Assembly (NCBI GenBank): GCA_036924085.1
Contig: JAVGWX010000025.1
Span: 30,446,921 to 30,510,920 of the forward strand
Length of the DNA: 64,000 bases
DNA from: Ariolimax columbianus
Taxonomy: Eukaryota; Mollusca; Gastropoda; Stylommatophora; Arionidae
Direction: 5' to 3'
A program made the translations under genes and the position numbers. This document shows positions 36,401 to 57,664 of this stretch, piece by piece (the stretch's first letter is position 1; each line of letters opens with the position of its first letter). The notes below the pieces were generated by a model. It saw nothing but the letters and a program-made list of their open reading frames with translations. It was not told where the DNA came from and did no database searches.

Positions 36401-36500
36401 NNNNNNNNNNNNNNNNNNNNNNNNNNNNNNNNNNNNNNNNNNNNNNNNNNNNNNNNNNNNNNNNNNNNNNNNNNNNNNNNNNNNNNNNNNNNNNNNNNNN
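36401..36500. other. Assembly gap (100 N)
   Basis: Exactly 100 N, the usual placeholder for a gap of unknown size. The 27-bp array runs into its left edge and different sequence starts at its right edge. Frames drawn across it are meaningless. Confidence 0.98.
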
Positions 36501-36530
36501 GTCAGGGTCAGGTAAAACAGATTGACCAAA
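36501..36530. repeat. Single unit of the 38-bp satellite
   Basis: gtcagggtcaggtaaaacag followed by attgacc matches the satellite at 45866-54570 at about 22 of 27 bases. The right side of the gap thus opens on a different satellite family from the left side. Confidence 0.55.
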
Positions 36531-36636
36531 ACTTGCTTTATTTCCATGCCGTTCTACATAGAAACAGGCTGAATCAGGCAATTAAAGGCGGCACAACCCG
36601 TTCATAAACAAAAGAGTGACATATTAATTTGACACT

Positions 36637-36642
36637 TTTATT
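36637..36642 (-). promoter_or_regulatory. Possible polyadenylation signal AATAAA
   Basis: AATAAA on the minus strand about 300 bp past the stop codon of the minus-strand gene ending at 36941. Another AATAAA is at 36537-36542. The motif is short, so this is only suggestive. Confidence 0.3.
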
Positions 36643-36940
36643 ATCGATATCCGGGCAAATATTGACCATAGTCATGACATTGACCCAAACATCAATACAC
36701 GAAAGGGAATGCCACGAGACTTGTGAGGATGGACAGCGAGGAGGGAAGACCAAGGCGGACGTAGTCAAGGCATTGAGCCTACATGTTTGAAATCAATAAC
36801 GATTTATGAATATCCGGCATTTACTTGTCCAAATAGATTTCAAGAAAAGTCATGGTTTTCTTTGCACTGACAAAAAGGTAAGTCAGGCACACGTTGTGTA
36901 ATCGATGTTAAGTCATTCTCAGTTGACCTATATTTGAATG

Positions 36941-45844
<8,904 letters not shown>

Positions 45845-45865
45845 CTAAATAATAAGGTATCATAT

Positions 45866-48800
45866 GTAACATACTGATCAGACTATGTTAGTCAGGGTCA
45901 GGTGAAACATACTGCTCAGTCTATGTTAGTCAGGGTCAGGTGAAACATACTGCTCAGTCTATGTTAGTCAGGGTCAGGTGAAACATACTGCTCAGTCTAT
46001 GTTAGTCAGGGTCAGGTGAAACATACTGCTCAGTCTATGTTAGTCAGGGTCAGGTGAAACATACTGCTCAGTCTATGTTAGTCAGGGTCAGGTGAAACAT
46101 ACTGCTCAGTCTATGTTAGTCAGGGTCAGGTGAAACATACTGCTCAGTCTATGTTAGTCAGGGTCAGGTGTAACATACTGCTCAGTCTATGTTAGTCAGG
46201 GTCAGGTGAAACATACTGCTCAGTCTATGTTAGGGTCAGGTGAACATACTGCTCTATGTTAGTCAGGGTCAGGTGAAACATACTGCTCAGTCTATGTTAG
46301 TCAGGGTCAGGTGAAACATACTGATCAGACTATGTTAGTCAGGGTCAGGTGAAACATACTGATCAGTCTATGTTAGTCAGGGTCAGGTGAAACATACTGC
46401 TCAGTCTATGTTAGTCAGGGTCAGGTGAAACATACTGCTCAGTCTATGTTAGTCAGGGTCAGGTGAAACATACTGCTCAGTCTATGTTAGTCAGGGTCAG
46501 GTGAAACATACTGCTCAGTCTATGTTAGTCAGGGTCAGGTGAAACATACTGCTCAGTCTATGTTAGTCAGGGTCAGGTGAAACATACTGATCAGTCTATG
46601 TTAGTCAGGGTCAGGTGAAACATACTGATCAGTCTATGTTAGTCAGGGTCAGGTGAAACATACTGATCAGTCTATGTTAGTCAGGGTCAGGTGAAACATA
46701 CTGCTCAGTCTATGTTAGTCAGGGTCAGGTGAAACATACTGATCAGTCTATGTTAGTCAGGGTCAGGTGAAACATACTGATCAGACTATGTTAGTCAGGG
46801 TCAGGTGAAACATACTGCTCAGTCTATGTTAGTCAGGGTCAGGTGAAACATACTGCTCAGTCTATGTTAGTCAGGGTCAGGTGAAACATACTGCTCAGTC
46901 TATGTTAGTCAGGGTCAGGTGAAACATACTGCTCAGTCTATGTTAGTCAGGGTCAGGTGAAACATACTGCTCAGTCTATGTTAGTCAGGGTCAGGTGAAA
47001 CATACTGCTCAGTCTATGTTAGTCAGGGTCAGGTGAAACATACTGCTCAGTCTATGTTAGTCAGGGTCAGGTGAAACATACTGCTCAGTCTATGTTAGTC
47101 AGGGTCAGGTGAAACATACTGCTCAGTCTATGTTAGTCAGGGTCAGGTGAAACATACTGCTCAGTCTATGTTAGTCAGGGTCAGGTGTAACATACTGCTC
47201 AGTCTATGTTAGTCAGGGGCAGGTGAAACATACTGCTCAGTCTATGTTAGTCAGGGATTCAGGGTGTAACATACTGCTCAGTCTATGTCTATGTTAGTCA
47301 GGGTCAGGTGAAACATACTGATCAGACTATGTTAGTCAGGGTCAGGTGAAACATACTGCTCAGTCTATGTTAGTCAGGGTCAGGTGAAACATACTGCTCA
47401 GTCTATGTTAGTCAGGGTCAGGTGAAACATACTGCTCAGTCTATGTTAGTCAGGGTCAGGTGAAACATACTGCTCAGTCTATGTTAGTCAGGGTCAGGTG
47501 AAACATACTGCTCAGTCTATGTTAGTCAGGGTCAGGTGAAACATACTGATCAGTCTATGTTAGTCAGGGTCAGGTGAAACATACTGATCAGTCTATGTTA
47601 GTCAGGGTCAGGTGAAACATACTGCTCAGTCTATGTTAGTCAGGGTCAGGTGAAACATACTGCTCAGTCTATGTTAGTCAGGGTCAGGTGAAACATACTG
47701 ATCAGTCTATGTTAGTCAGGGTCAGGTGAAACATACTGATCAGACTATGTTAGTCAGGGTCAGGTGAAACATACTGATCAGTCTATGTTAGTCAGGGTCA
47801 GGTGAAACATACTGATCAGTCTATGTTAGTCAGGGTCAGGTGAAACATACTGCTCAGTCTATGTTAGTCAGGGTCAGGTGAAACATACTGCTCAGTCTAT
47901 GTTAGTCAGGGTCAGGTGAAACATACTGATCAGTCTATGTTAGTCAGGGTCAGGTGAAACATACTGATCAGACTATGTTAGTCAGGGTCAGGTGAAACAT
48001 ACTGATCAGTCTATGTTAGTCAGGGTCAGGTGAAACATACTGATCAGACTATGTTAGTCAGGGTCAGGTGAAACATACTGATCAGTCTATGTTAGTCAGG
48101 GTCAGGTGAAACATACTGATCAGACTATGTTAGTCAGGTCAGGTGAAATATACTGATCGGACTATGTTAGTCAGGTCAGGTGAAATATACTGATCAGACT
48201 ATGTTACTCAGGGTCAGGTGAAACATACTGATCAGTCTATGTTAGTCAGGGTCAGGTGAAACATACTGATCAGACTATGTTAGTCAGGTCAGGTGAAATA
48301 TACTGATCGGACTATGTTAGTCAGGTCAGGTGAAATATACTGATCAGACTATGTTACTCAGGGTCAGGTGAAACATACTGATCAGTCTATGTTAGTCAGG
48401 GTCAGGTGAAACATACTGATCAGACTATGTTAGTCAGGTCAGGTGAAATATACTGATCGGACTATGTTAGTCAGGTCAGGTGAAATATACTGATCAGACT
48501 ATGTTACTCAGGGTCAGGTGAAACATACTGATCAGACTATGTTAGTCAGGTCAGGTGAAATATACTGATCGGACTATGTTAGTCAGGTCAGGTGAAATAT
48601 ACTGATCAGACTATGTTACTCAGGGTCAGGTGAAACATACTGATCAGACTATGTTAGTCAGGGTCAGGTGAAACATACTGATCAGACTATGTTAGTCAGG
48701 ATCAGGTGAAACATACTGATCAGACTATGTTAGTCAGGTCAGGTGAAATATACTGATCAGACTATGTTACTCAGGGTCAGGTGAAACATACTGATCAGAC

Positions 48801-51800
48801 TATGTTAGTCAGGGTCAGGTGAAACATACTGATCAGACTATGTTAGTCAGGGTCAGGTGAAACATACTGATCAGTCTATGTTAGTCAGGGTCAGGTGAAA
48901 CATACTGATCAGACTATGTTAGTCAGGTCAGGTGAAATATACTGATCGGACTATGTTAGTCAGGTCAGGTGAAATATACTGATCAGACTATGTTACTCAG
49001 GGTCAGGTGAAACATACTGATCAGTCTATGTTAGTCAGGGTCAGGTGAAACATACTGATCAGACTATGTTAGTCAGGTCAGGTGAAATATACTGATCGGA
49101 CTATGTTAGTCAGGTCAGGTGAAATATACTGATCAGACTATGTTACTCAGGGTCAGGTGAAACATACTGATCAGTCTATGTTAGTCAGGGTCAGGTGAAA
49201 CATACTGATCAGACTATGTTAGTCAGGTCAGGTGAAATATACTGATCGGACTATGTTAGTCAGGTCAGGTGAAATATACTGATCAGACTATGTTACTCAG
49301 GGTCAGGTGAAACATACTGATCAGACTATGTTAGTCAGGTCAGGTGAAATATACTGATCGGACTATGTTAGTCAGGTCAGGTGAAATATACTGATCAGAC
49401 TATGTTACTCAGGGTCAGGTGAAACATACTGATCAGACTATGTTAGTCAGGGTCAGGTGAAACATACTGATCAGACTATGTTAGTCAGGATCAGGTGAAA
49501 CATACTGATCAGACTATGTTAGTCAGGTCAGGTGAAATATACTGATCAGACTATGTTACTCAGGGTCAGGTGAAACATACTGATCAGACTATGTTAGTCA
49601 GGGTCAGGTGAAACATACTGATCAGACTATGTTAGTGAGGTTAGGTGAAACAAACTGATAAGACTATGTTAGTCAGGGTCAGGTGAAACATACTGATCAG
49701 ACTATGTTAGTCAGGTCAGGTGAAACATACTGCTCAGACTATGTTAGTCAGGGTCAGGTGAAACATAGTGATCTGACTATGTTAGTCAGGGTCATGTGAA
49801 ACATACTGATCAGACTATGTTAGTCAGAATCAGGGGAAACATACTGATCAGACTATGTTAGTCAGGTCAGGTGAAACATACTGCTCAGACTATGTTAGTC
49901 AGGGTCAGGTGAAATATACTGATCAGACTATGTTAGTCAGGGTCAGGTGAAACATACTGCTCAGACTATGTTAGTCAGGGTCAGGTGAAATATACTGATC
50001 AGACTATGTTAGTCAGGGTCAGGTGAAACATACTCATCAGACTATGTTAGTCAGGGTCAGGTGAAACATACTGATCAGACTATGTTAGTCAGGGTCAGGT
50101 GAAACATACTGATCAGACTATGTTAGTCAGGGTCAGGTGAAATATACTGATCAGACTATGTTAGTCAGGGTCAGGTGAAACATACTGCTCAGTCTATGTT
50201 AGTCAGGGTCAGGTGAAACATACTGCTCAGTCTATGTTAGTCAGGTTCAGGTGAAACATACTGCTCAGTCTATGTTAGTCAGGGTCAGGTGAAACATACT
50301 GCTCAGTCTATGTTAGTCAGGGTCAGGTGAAACATACTGCTCAGTCTATGTTAGTCAGGGTCAGGTGTAACATACTGCTCAGTCTATGTTAGTCAGGGTC
50401 AGGTGAAACATACTGCTCAGTCTATGTTAGTCAGGGTCAGGTGTAACATACTGCTCAGTCTATGTTAGTCAGGGTCAGGTGAAACATACTGATCAGACTA
50501 TGTTAGTCAGGGTCAGGTGAAACATACTGATCAGACTATGTTAGTCAGGGTCAGGTGAAACATACTGCTCAGTCTATGTTAGTCAGGGTCAGGTGAAACA
50601 TACTGCTCAGTCTATGTTAGTCAGGGTCAGGTGAAACATACTGCTCAGTCTATGTTAGTCAGGGTCAGGTGAAACATACTGCTCAGTCTATGTTAGTCAG
50701 GGTCAGGTGAAACATACTGCTCAGTCTATGTTAGTCAGGGTCAGGTGAAACATACTGATCAGTCTATGTTAGTCAGGGTCAGGTGAAACATACTGATCAG
50801 TCTATGTTAGTCAGGGTCAGGTGAAACATACTGCTCAGTCTATGTTAGTCAGGGTCAGGTGAAACATACTGCTCAGTCTATGTTAGTCAGGGTCAGGTGA
50901 AACATACTGATCAGTCTATGTTAGTCAGGGTCAGGTGAAACATACTGATCAGACTATGTTAGTCAGGGTCAGGTGAAACATACTGATCAGTCTATGTTAG
51001 TCAGGGTCAGGTGAAACATACTGATCAGTCTATGTTAGTCAGGGTCAGGTGAAACATACTGCTCAGTCTATGTTAGTCAGGGTCAGGTGAAACATACTGC
51101 TCAGTCTATGTTAGTCAGGGTCAGGTGAAACATACTGATCAGTCTATGTTAGTCAGGGTCAGGTGAAACATACTGATCAGACTATGTTAGTCAGGGTCAG
51201 GTGAAACATACTGATCAGTCTATGTTAGTCAGGGTCAGGTGAAACATACTGATCAGACTATGTTAGTCAGGGTCAGGTGAAACATACTGATCAGTCTATG
51301 TTAGTCAGGGTCAGGTGAAACATACTGATCAGACTATGTTAGTCAGGTCAGGTGAAATATACTGATCGGACTATGTTAGTCAGGTCAGGTGAAATATACT
51401 GATCAGACTATGTTACTCAGGGTCAGGTGAAACATACTGATCAGTCTATGTTAGTCAGGGTCAGGTGAAACATACTGATCAGACTATGTTAGTCAGGTCA
51501 GGTGAAATATACTGATCGGACTATGTTAGTCAGGTCAGGTGAAATATACTGATCAGACTATGTTACTCAGGGTCAGGTGAAACATACTGATCAGTCTATG
51601 TTAGTCAGGGTCAGGTGAAACATACTGATCAGACTATGTTAGTCAGGTCAGGTGAAATATACTGATCGGACTATGTTAGTCAGGTCAGGTGAAATATACT
51701 GATCAGACTATGTTACTCAGGGTCAGGTGAAACATACTGATCAGACTATGTTAGTCAGGTCAGGTGAAATATACTGATCGGACTATGTTAGTCAGGTCAG

Positions 51801-54570
51801 GTGAAATATACTGATCAGACTATGTTACTCAGGGTCAGGTGAAACATACTGATCAGACTATGTTAGTCAGGGTCAGGTGAAACATACTGATCAGACTATG
51901 TTAGTCAGGATCAGGTGAAACATACTGATCAGACTATGTTAGTCAGGTCAGGTGAAATATACTGATCAGACTATGTTACTCAGGGTCAGGTGAAACATAC
52001 TGATCAGACTATGTTAGTCAGGGTCAGGTGAAACATACTGATCAGACTATGTTAGTGAGGTTAGGTGAAACAAACTGATAAGACTATGTTAGTCAGGGTC
52101 AGGTGAAACATACTGATCAGACTATGTTAGTCAGGTCAGGTGAAACATACTGCTCAGACTATGTTAGTCAGGGTCAGGTGAAACATAGTGATCTGACTAT
52201 GTTAGTCAGGGTCATGTGAAACATACTGATCAGACTATGTTAGTCAGAATCAGGGGAAACATACTGATCAGACTATGTTAGTCAGGTCAGGTGAAACATA
52301 CTGCTCAGACTATGTTAGTCAGGGTCAGGTGAAATATACTGATCAGACTATGTTAGTCAGGGTCAGGTGAAACATACTGCTCAGACTATGTTAGTCAGGG
52401 TCAGGTGAAATATACTGATCAGACTATGTTAGTCAGGGTCAGGTGAAACATACTCATCAGACTATGTTAGTCAGGTCAGGTGAAACATATTGATCAGACT
52501 ATGTTAGTCAGGGTCAGGTGAAACATACTGATCAGACTATGTTAGTCAGAGTCAGGGGAAACATAATGATCAGACTATGTTAGTCAGGTCAGGTGAAACA
52601 TACTGCTCAGACTATGTTAGTCAGGGTCAGGTGAAACATACTGATCAGACTATGTTAGTCAGGGTCAGGTGAAACATACTGATCTGACTATGTTAGTCAG
52701 AGTCAGGGGAAACATACTGATCAGACTATGTTAGTCAGGTCAGGTGAAACATACTGCTCAGACTATGTTAGTCAAGGTCAGGTGAAATATACTGATCAGA
52801 CTATGTTAGTCAGGTCAGGTGAAACATACTGCTCAGACTATGTTAGTCAGGGTCAGGTGAAATATACTGATCAGACTATGTTAGTCAGGGTCAGGTGAAA
52901 CATACTCATCAGACTATGTTAGTCAGGTCAGGTGAAACATACTGATCAGACTATGTTAGTCAGGTCAGGTGAAACATACTGCTCAGACTATGTTAGTCAG
53001 GGTCAGGTGAAACATACTGATCAAACTATGTTAGTCAGGGTCAGGTGAAACATACTGATCAGACTATGTTAGTCAGGTCAGGTGAAACATACTGCTCAGA
53101 CTATGTTAGTCAGATCAGGTGAAACATACTGCTCAGACTATGTTAGTCAGGGTCAGGTGAAACATACTGATCAGACTATGTTAGTCAGGGTCAGGTGAAA
53201 CATACTGATCAGACTATGTTAGTCAGGGTCAGGTGAAACATACTGATCAGACTATGTTAGTCAGGGTCAGGTGAAACATACTGATCAGACTATGTTAGTC
53301 AGGGTCAGGTGAAACATACTGATCAGACTATGTTAGTCAGGGTCAGGTGAAACATACTGATCAGACTACGTTAGTCAGGATCAGGGGAAACATACTGATC
53401 AGACTATGTTAGTCAGGTCAGGTGAAACATACTGCTCAGACTATGTTAGTCAGGGTCAGGTGAAATATACTGATCAGACTATGTTAGTCAGGGTCAGGTG
53501 AAACATACTGCTCAGACTATGTTAGTCAGGGTCAGGTGAAATATACTGATCAGACTATGTTAGTCAGGGTCAGGTGAAACATACTCATCAGACTATGTTA
53601 GTCAGGTCAGGTGAAACATATTGATCAGACTATGTTAGTCAGGGTCAGGTGAAACATACTGATCAGACTATGTTAGTCAGAGTCAGGGGAAACATAATGA
53701 TCAGACTATGTTAGTCAGGTCAGGTGAAACATACTGCTCAGACTATGTTAGTCAGGGTCAGGTGAAACATACTGATCAGACTATGTTAGTCAGGGTCAGG
53801 TGAAACATACTGATCTGACTATGTTAGTCAGAGTCAGGGGAAACATACTGATCAGACTATGTTAGTCAGGTCAGGTGAAACATACTGCTCAGACTATGTT
53901 AGTCAAGGTCAGGTGAAATATACTGATCAGACTATGTTAGTCAGGTCAGGTGAAACATACTGCTCAGACTATGTTAGTCAGGGTCAGGTGAAATATACTG
54001 ATCAGACTATGTTAGTCAGGGTCAGGTGAAACATACTCATCAGACTATGTTAGTCAGGTCAGGTGAAACATACTGATCAGACTATGTTAGTCAGGTCAGG
54101 TGAAACATACTGCTCAGACTATGTTAGTCAGGGTCAGGTGAAACATACTGATCAAACTATGTTAGTCAGGGTCAGGTGAAACATACTGATCAGACTATGT
54201 TAGTCAGGTCAGGTGAAACATACTGCTCAGACTATGTTAGTCAGATCAGGTGAAACATACTGCTCAGACTATGTTAGTCAGGGTCAGGTGAAACATACTG
54301 ATCAGACTATGTTAGTCAGGGTCAGGTGAAACATACTGATCAGACTATGTTAGTCAGGGTCAGGTGAAACATACTGATCAGACTATGTTAGTCAGGGTCA
54401 GGTGAAACATACTGATCAGACTATGTTAGTCAGGGTCAGGTGAAACATACTGATCAGACTATGTTAGTCAGGGTCAGGTGAAACATACTGATCAGACTAC
54501 GTTAGTCAGGATCAGGGGAAACATACTGATCAGACTATGTTAGTCAGGGTCAGGTGAAACATACTGATCA
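45866..54570. repeat. 8.7-kb satellite of a 38-bp unit, about 230 copies, with nested duplications
   Basis: The unit contains tatgttagtcagggtcaggt and gaaacatactg(c/a)tcag(t/a)c. A 36-bp form (gtcaggtcagg) is common. Two main types, ctgctcagtc and ctgatcagac, form blocks. Four-unit higher-order repeats of 150 bp occur at 48146, 48296 and 48446 (position of 'aaatatactgatcgg'), then 112 bp. This set recurs 789 bp later (48935) and again 2420 bp after that (51355). Another block recurs with an offset of 1132 bp (52485 and 53617). The array is free of stop-poor long frames. Confidence 0.95.
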
Positions 54571-54826
54571 AAACCAATCTAACATATAAATGTCTTCCTG
54601 ACAACTCCAGGAGGTGCCTAGTCTACTACCTCAAACTCCCTTCCCAGCGTGAGAAGAGCAACTGTAACTCACCACCAAAGAAAATCGTCAAGTATACCTA
54701 ACTCATGTAAGCTGTCATCAAAACATAAACCGGCTCTCATGTTAAGAATAACGACTCACGAATTCCGCTAGCGAAACGAAATCTTCAAATACATCCCCAG
54801 CAGAAATCAAATATCGAAATATTCCC

Positions 54827-54857
<31 letters not shown>

Positions 54858-55168
54858 AATAACAACACCATTAGAGATATATTTAACAATAACAGAAAGT
54901 ACTACTCACTTATAAATGTTTTAATTCTCTCTCAACCTGTGATATGATAACTCAGCTGTATATCGCCGTCTGGTTCACGTAATGGCTCTGCATTTCTTGA
55001 CTCATGGTTAAATCGGTTTAGAAAACAATCCAAGTATGAGAATAGTCATGACGAAAGGAACGGTAATTCTTCTTAAGGAGTCATTTTGGGTTTTCCAGCG
55101 GGTCTATTTATAGAATATTTCGTTGGTTTGACTCGGTTGTTGCATAATGCAGCGAAGCAGTGTGGGAG
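54571..55168. other. Unrecognised single-copy sequence
   Basis: Right flank of the satellite. Minus-strand GT donors exist (for example ctttggtg|gtgagttac near 54690), but no phase-1 exon for the minus-strand gene could be supported. Includes the C/A homopolymer tract at 54826-54860. Confidence 0.35.
54826..54860. repeat. Poly-C followed by poly-A
   Basis: About 22 C then about 12 A. Such a tract is prone to sequencing and assembly length error. Confidence 0.9.
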
Positions 55169-55285
55169 TTCTACTTTTTCTTCTTCTTCTTCTTCTTCTT
55201 CTTCTTCTTCTTTGTTCTTTCTTCTATTTCTTTATCTTCTGCTGCTGCTTCTTCTTCTCTCCTTATTGTCTTCTTCTTCTTAAAC
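55169..55285. repeat. (TTC)n microsatellite
   Basis: ttcttcttc run with interruptions, adjacent to a Rep-C copy on its right. Confidence 0.85.
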
Positions 55286-55289
55286 TTCT

Positions 55290-55605
55290 AGTTTGGACCA
55301 AGATGCTGAGCAGCTGACTGCTAGCGTCAAGGCCAGCGAACCAGATCTGCCAAGACCCTTCTACACCTCCACGCGGTGATCCTGGATAACAGGCTTCAGC
55401 AGGGCAGACTGGCTAAGGAGAAGGGATCGAAGAGGGAATGCTAACCCGGTACTCAAAAAATGCTTGCTGAAGTCGGATGTGTTGGACCGAAAGGTCAAGC
55501 TGTAAACTACAACACAACGCATTCCGTTCTCTGGACTACATTCTGCTACTTAAGCCCTTTCAGGGTTTGGTAGCGGGAGATTGAGAACGAACGAATCCAA
55601 GCCAA
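55290..55605 (-). mobile_element. Rep-C copy, reverse orientation
   Basis: Reverse complement of the Rep-C landmarks, from 'accaagatgctgagcagctg' through 'agacccttctacacctccac', 'cagggcagactggctaagga' and 'gggtttggtagcgggagatt' to 'gagaacgaacgaa'. Confidence 0.72.
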
Positions 55606-55660
55606 GCCAAACTTCTTCTTTTTCTTCTTCTTCTTTTTGTTCTTCTCCTTCTTCTCCTTC
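55606..55660. repeat. (TTC)n microsatellite
   Basis: Short ttcttctt-rich tract between two Rep-C copies. Confidence 0.8.
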
Positions 55661-55687
55661 TGTGGCATCTCTCCTGAAAAGGACGTC

Positions 55688-55990
55688 TATACCGTAGTGC
55701 CGCAGTTTACAGCAGGGCTGCAATTTCTGCTCCTTTGAACCAGACACATCTGATTCCAACTCGTCATTTTTGTGATCGGGTTTGCCTTCCCTCTTCGATT
55801 CCCCAATCTCTTAGTCAATCTGCATGGTTGCAGGCTGTTTCTTGGGCCACCACTTGGAAGCGCGGAATAAGGTGGCGACCAGTTGTGAGTGACTAGCCTT
55901 GATGCTATCAGACAGCTTGAGTCGCTGTTCGATCTCAGCAGAACCACTGACATCTTCGGCCCATAGTTGGAATCGTTTCTGTGAAGTTTC
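55688..55990 (+). mobile_element. Divergent Rep-C copy
   Basis: An older, much-changed copy in plus orientation: gccgcagtttacagcagggc, 'ccttccctcttcgattcccc', 'cagtctgctct'-like agtcaatctgcatggttgca, and ccttgatgctatcaga. Together with the preceding reverse copy it forms an inverted pair. Confidence 0.5.
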
Positions 55991-55999
55991 ATGTGAGCT

Positions 56000-56862
56000 C
56001 ATACTGGATCAAAACGCTGAGCAGCACATCAGTTCCAGCGGTCAGCGATCCAGAGCTGACTGCTAGCGTCAGGGCCATCGAACAAGAGCTAACTGCTAGC
56101 GTCATGGGCAGGGACCCATAGCTGGCTGCTAGCGTTAGGGTCAGCGATCCAGAGCTGACTGCTACCGTCAGTGCCATCGAACAAGAGCTAACTGCTAGCG
56201 TCATGGGCAGGGACCTATAGCTGACTGCTAGCGTCAGGGCCAGCGACCCATAGCTGACTGCTAGCGTCATGATCAGATACCCATAGCTGACTGCTAGCGT
56301 CAGGGCCAGCGACCCATAGCTGACTGCTAGCGGCATGGGCAGGGACCCAAAGCTGACTGCTAGCGTCATGGGCAGGGACCCATATCTGACTGCTAGCGGC
56401 AGGGCCAGCGACCCATAGCTGACTGCTAGCGTCAGAGCCAGCGACCCATAGCTGACTGCTAGCGTCATGGGCAGGGACCCATATCTGACTGCTAGCGGCA
56501 GGGCCAGCGACCCATAGCTGACTGCTAGCGTCAGGGCCAGGGACCCATAGCTGACTGCTAGCGTCATGGGCAGGGACCCATAGCTGACTGCTAGCGTAAA
56601 GGCCAGCGACCCATAGCTGACTGCTAGCGTCATGGGCAGGGACCCATAGCTGACTGCTAGCGTCATGGGCAGGGACCCATAGCTGACTGCTAGCGTCAGG
56701 GCCAGCGACCCATAGCTGACTGCTAGCGTCAGGGCCAGCGACCCATAGCTGACTGCTAGCGTCATGGGCAGGGACCTATAGCTGACTGCTAGCGTCAGGG
56801 CCAGCGACCCATAGCTGACTGCTAGCGTCATGGGCAGGGACCCATATCTGACTGCTAGCGTC
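56000..56862. repeat. 33-bp array expanded from within Rep-C, about 26 copies
   Basis: The unit contains cccatagctgactgctagcg and tcagggccagcga (or tcatgggcaggga). A single equivalent occurs in every Rep-C copy; for example 12380-12435 in reverse complement reads 'actcatagctgattgctagc' next to 'atcagggccagcgaacc'. The two unit types (tcagggccagc and tcatgggcagg) alternate irregularly. A minus-strand frame of 280 codons with an 11-residue period is an artefact. Confidence 0.92.
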
Positions 56863-57145
56863 AGGGCCAGCGAACCAGAGCTGCCAAGACCCTTCTACAC
56901 CTCCACGCGGTGATCCTGGATAAAAGGCTGGAGCAGGGCAGACTGGCTAAGGAGAAGGGATCGAAGAGGAAAGGCTGACTTGGTGCTCAAATATCCTTGC
57001 TGAAGTCGGAGTGTTAGACCGCAGGTGCAAATATTTCAGTCAAGCTGTAAACTACGACACAACGCAATCCGTTTCCCAGACTACATCCTGCTACTTACAA
57101 TTCCCTTTTCAGTGCTTGGTAGAGGAAGATTGAGAACGAACGAAG
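56863..57145 (-). mobile_element. Rep-C body adjoining the 33-bp array
   Basis: Reverse-orientation Rep-C from 'agctgccaagacccttctac' to 'gagattgag'-like gaagattgagaacgaacgaa. The 33-bp array sits precisely at the place where the equivalent segment of Rep-C belongs, so array and body form one element with an internally expanded segment. Confidence 0.75.
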
Positions 57146-57400
57146 AAGGTAGTAGTAGGAGAAGGATAAGAAGAAGAAGAAGAAGAGGAGAAGAAAAGAA
57201 AGAAGAAGAGGAAGAAGAAAAAGTAGAAGTAGAAGAAAAAGAAGAAGGAGAAGAAGAAGAGGAAGAAAGAACCAGTAGAAGAACAGGAGTAAAGCGACGA
57301 AGAAGCAGAGGAAAAGAAGAACAAGAACAAGAAGAAGAAGAAAGAGAAGACGAAAAAGAAAGAAGAAGAAGATGAAATAAAAGAAGAAGAAAAAGACGTT
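57146..57400. repeat. Degenerate (GAA)n tract
   Basis: Purine-rich agaagaagaa sequence with interruptions, after the 5' end of a Rep-C copy. Poly-Glu/Arg frames are artefacts. Confidence 0.88.
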
Positions 57401-57664
57401 AGCAGACGATAAGTGTGACAGCACAAATGATAATATTGATATCGCTCATCTCGTCAACAGCTGACAACTGTTGTGAGTCATGTTTGGCGACAAATGGACT
57501 TCCTGCAAGGGAATTTTTCAAGGTAATTCTTCCTTTTTACGGTGAGAAATGTCTGTCGTGAAAACAAACCTGCGTAATTGAGTCGATACATTCTCTCAAA
57601 GACACTGAAAAACGTTGGTAGACCGACTTAAAATACTGCTTAGAAAGCGATCAAGGCATCTACA
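57401..57664. other. No recognisable feature
   Basis: No exon or element recognised. A GT donor-like site (tttttcaag|gtaatt near 57531) lacks a supporting partner. Confidence 0.4.

Noticed and set aside
21168..36607. Open frames of 2127, 4980, 4781 and 2976 codons
   Set aside because: They are products of a stop-free 27-bp satellite unit. Several frames overlap in the same DNA, some cross the N gap, and there is no domain, splice or start evidence.
45867..54570. CRISPR array, because of many regular 38-bp repeats
   Set aside because: There are no spacers; units are contiguous head-to-tail copies. The host is an animal genome and no cas genes are present. The same applies to the other arrays.
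54571..54720. First exon of the minus-strand membrane-protein gene
   Set aside because: The candidate donor near 54690 leaves two bases over, but phase 1 is needed, and no signal peptide frame could be found.
57025..57375. Glu/Arg-rich protein of 116 codons, and similar frames at 45067-45692, 40304-40741 and 60466-60673
   Set aside because: Translations of GAA/TTC low-complexity tracts.
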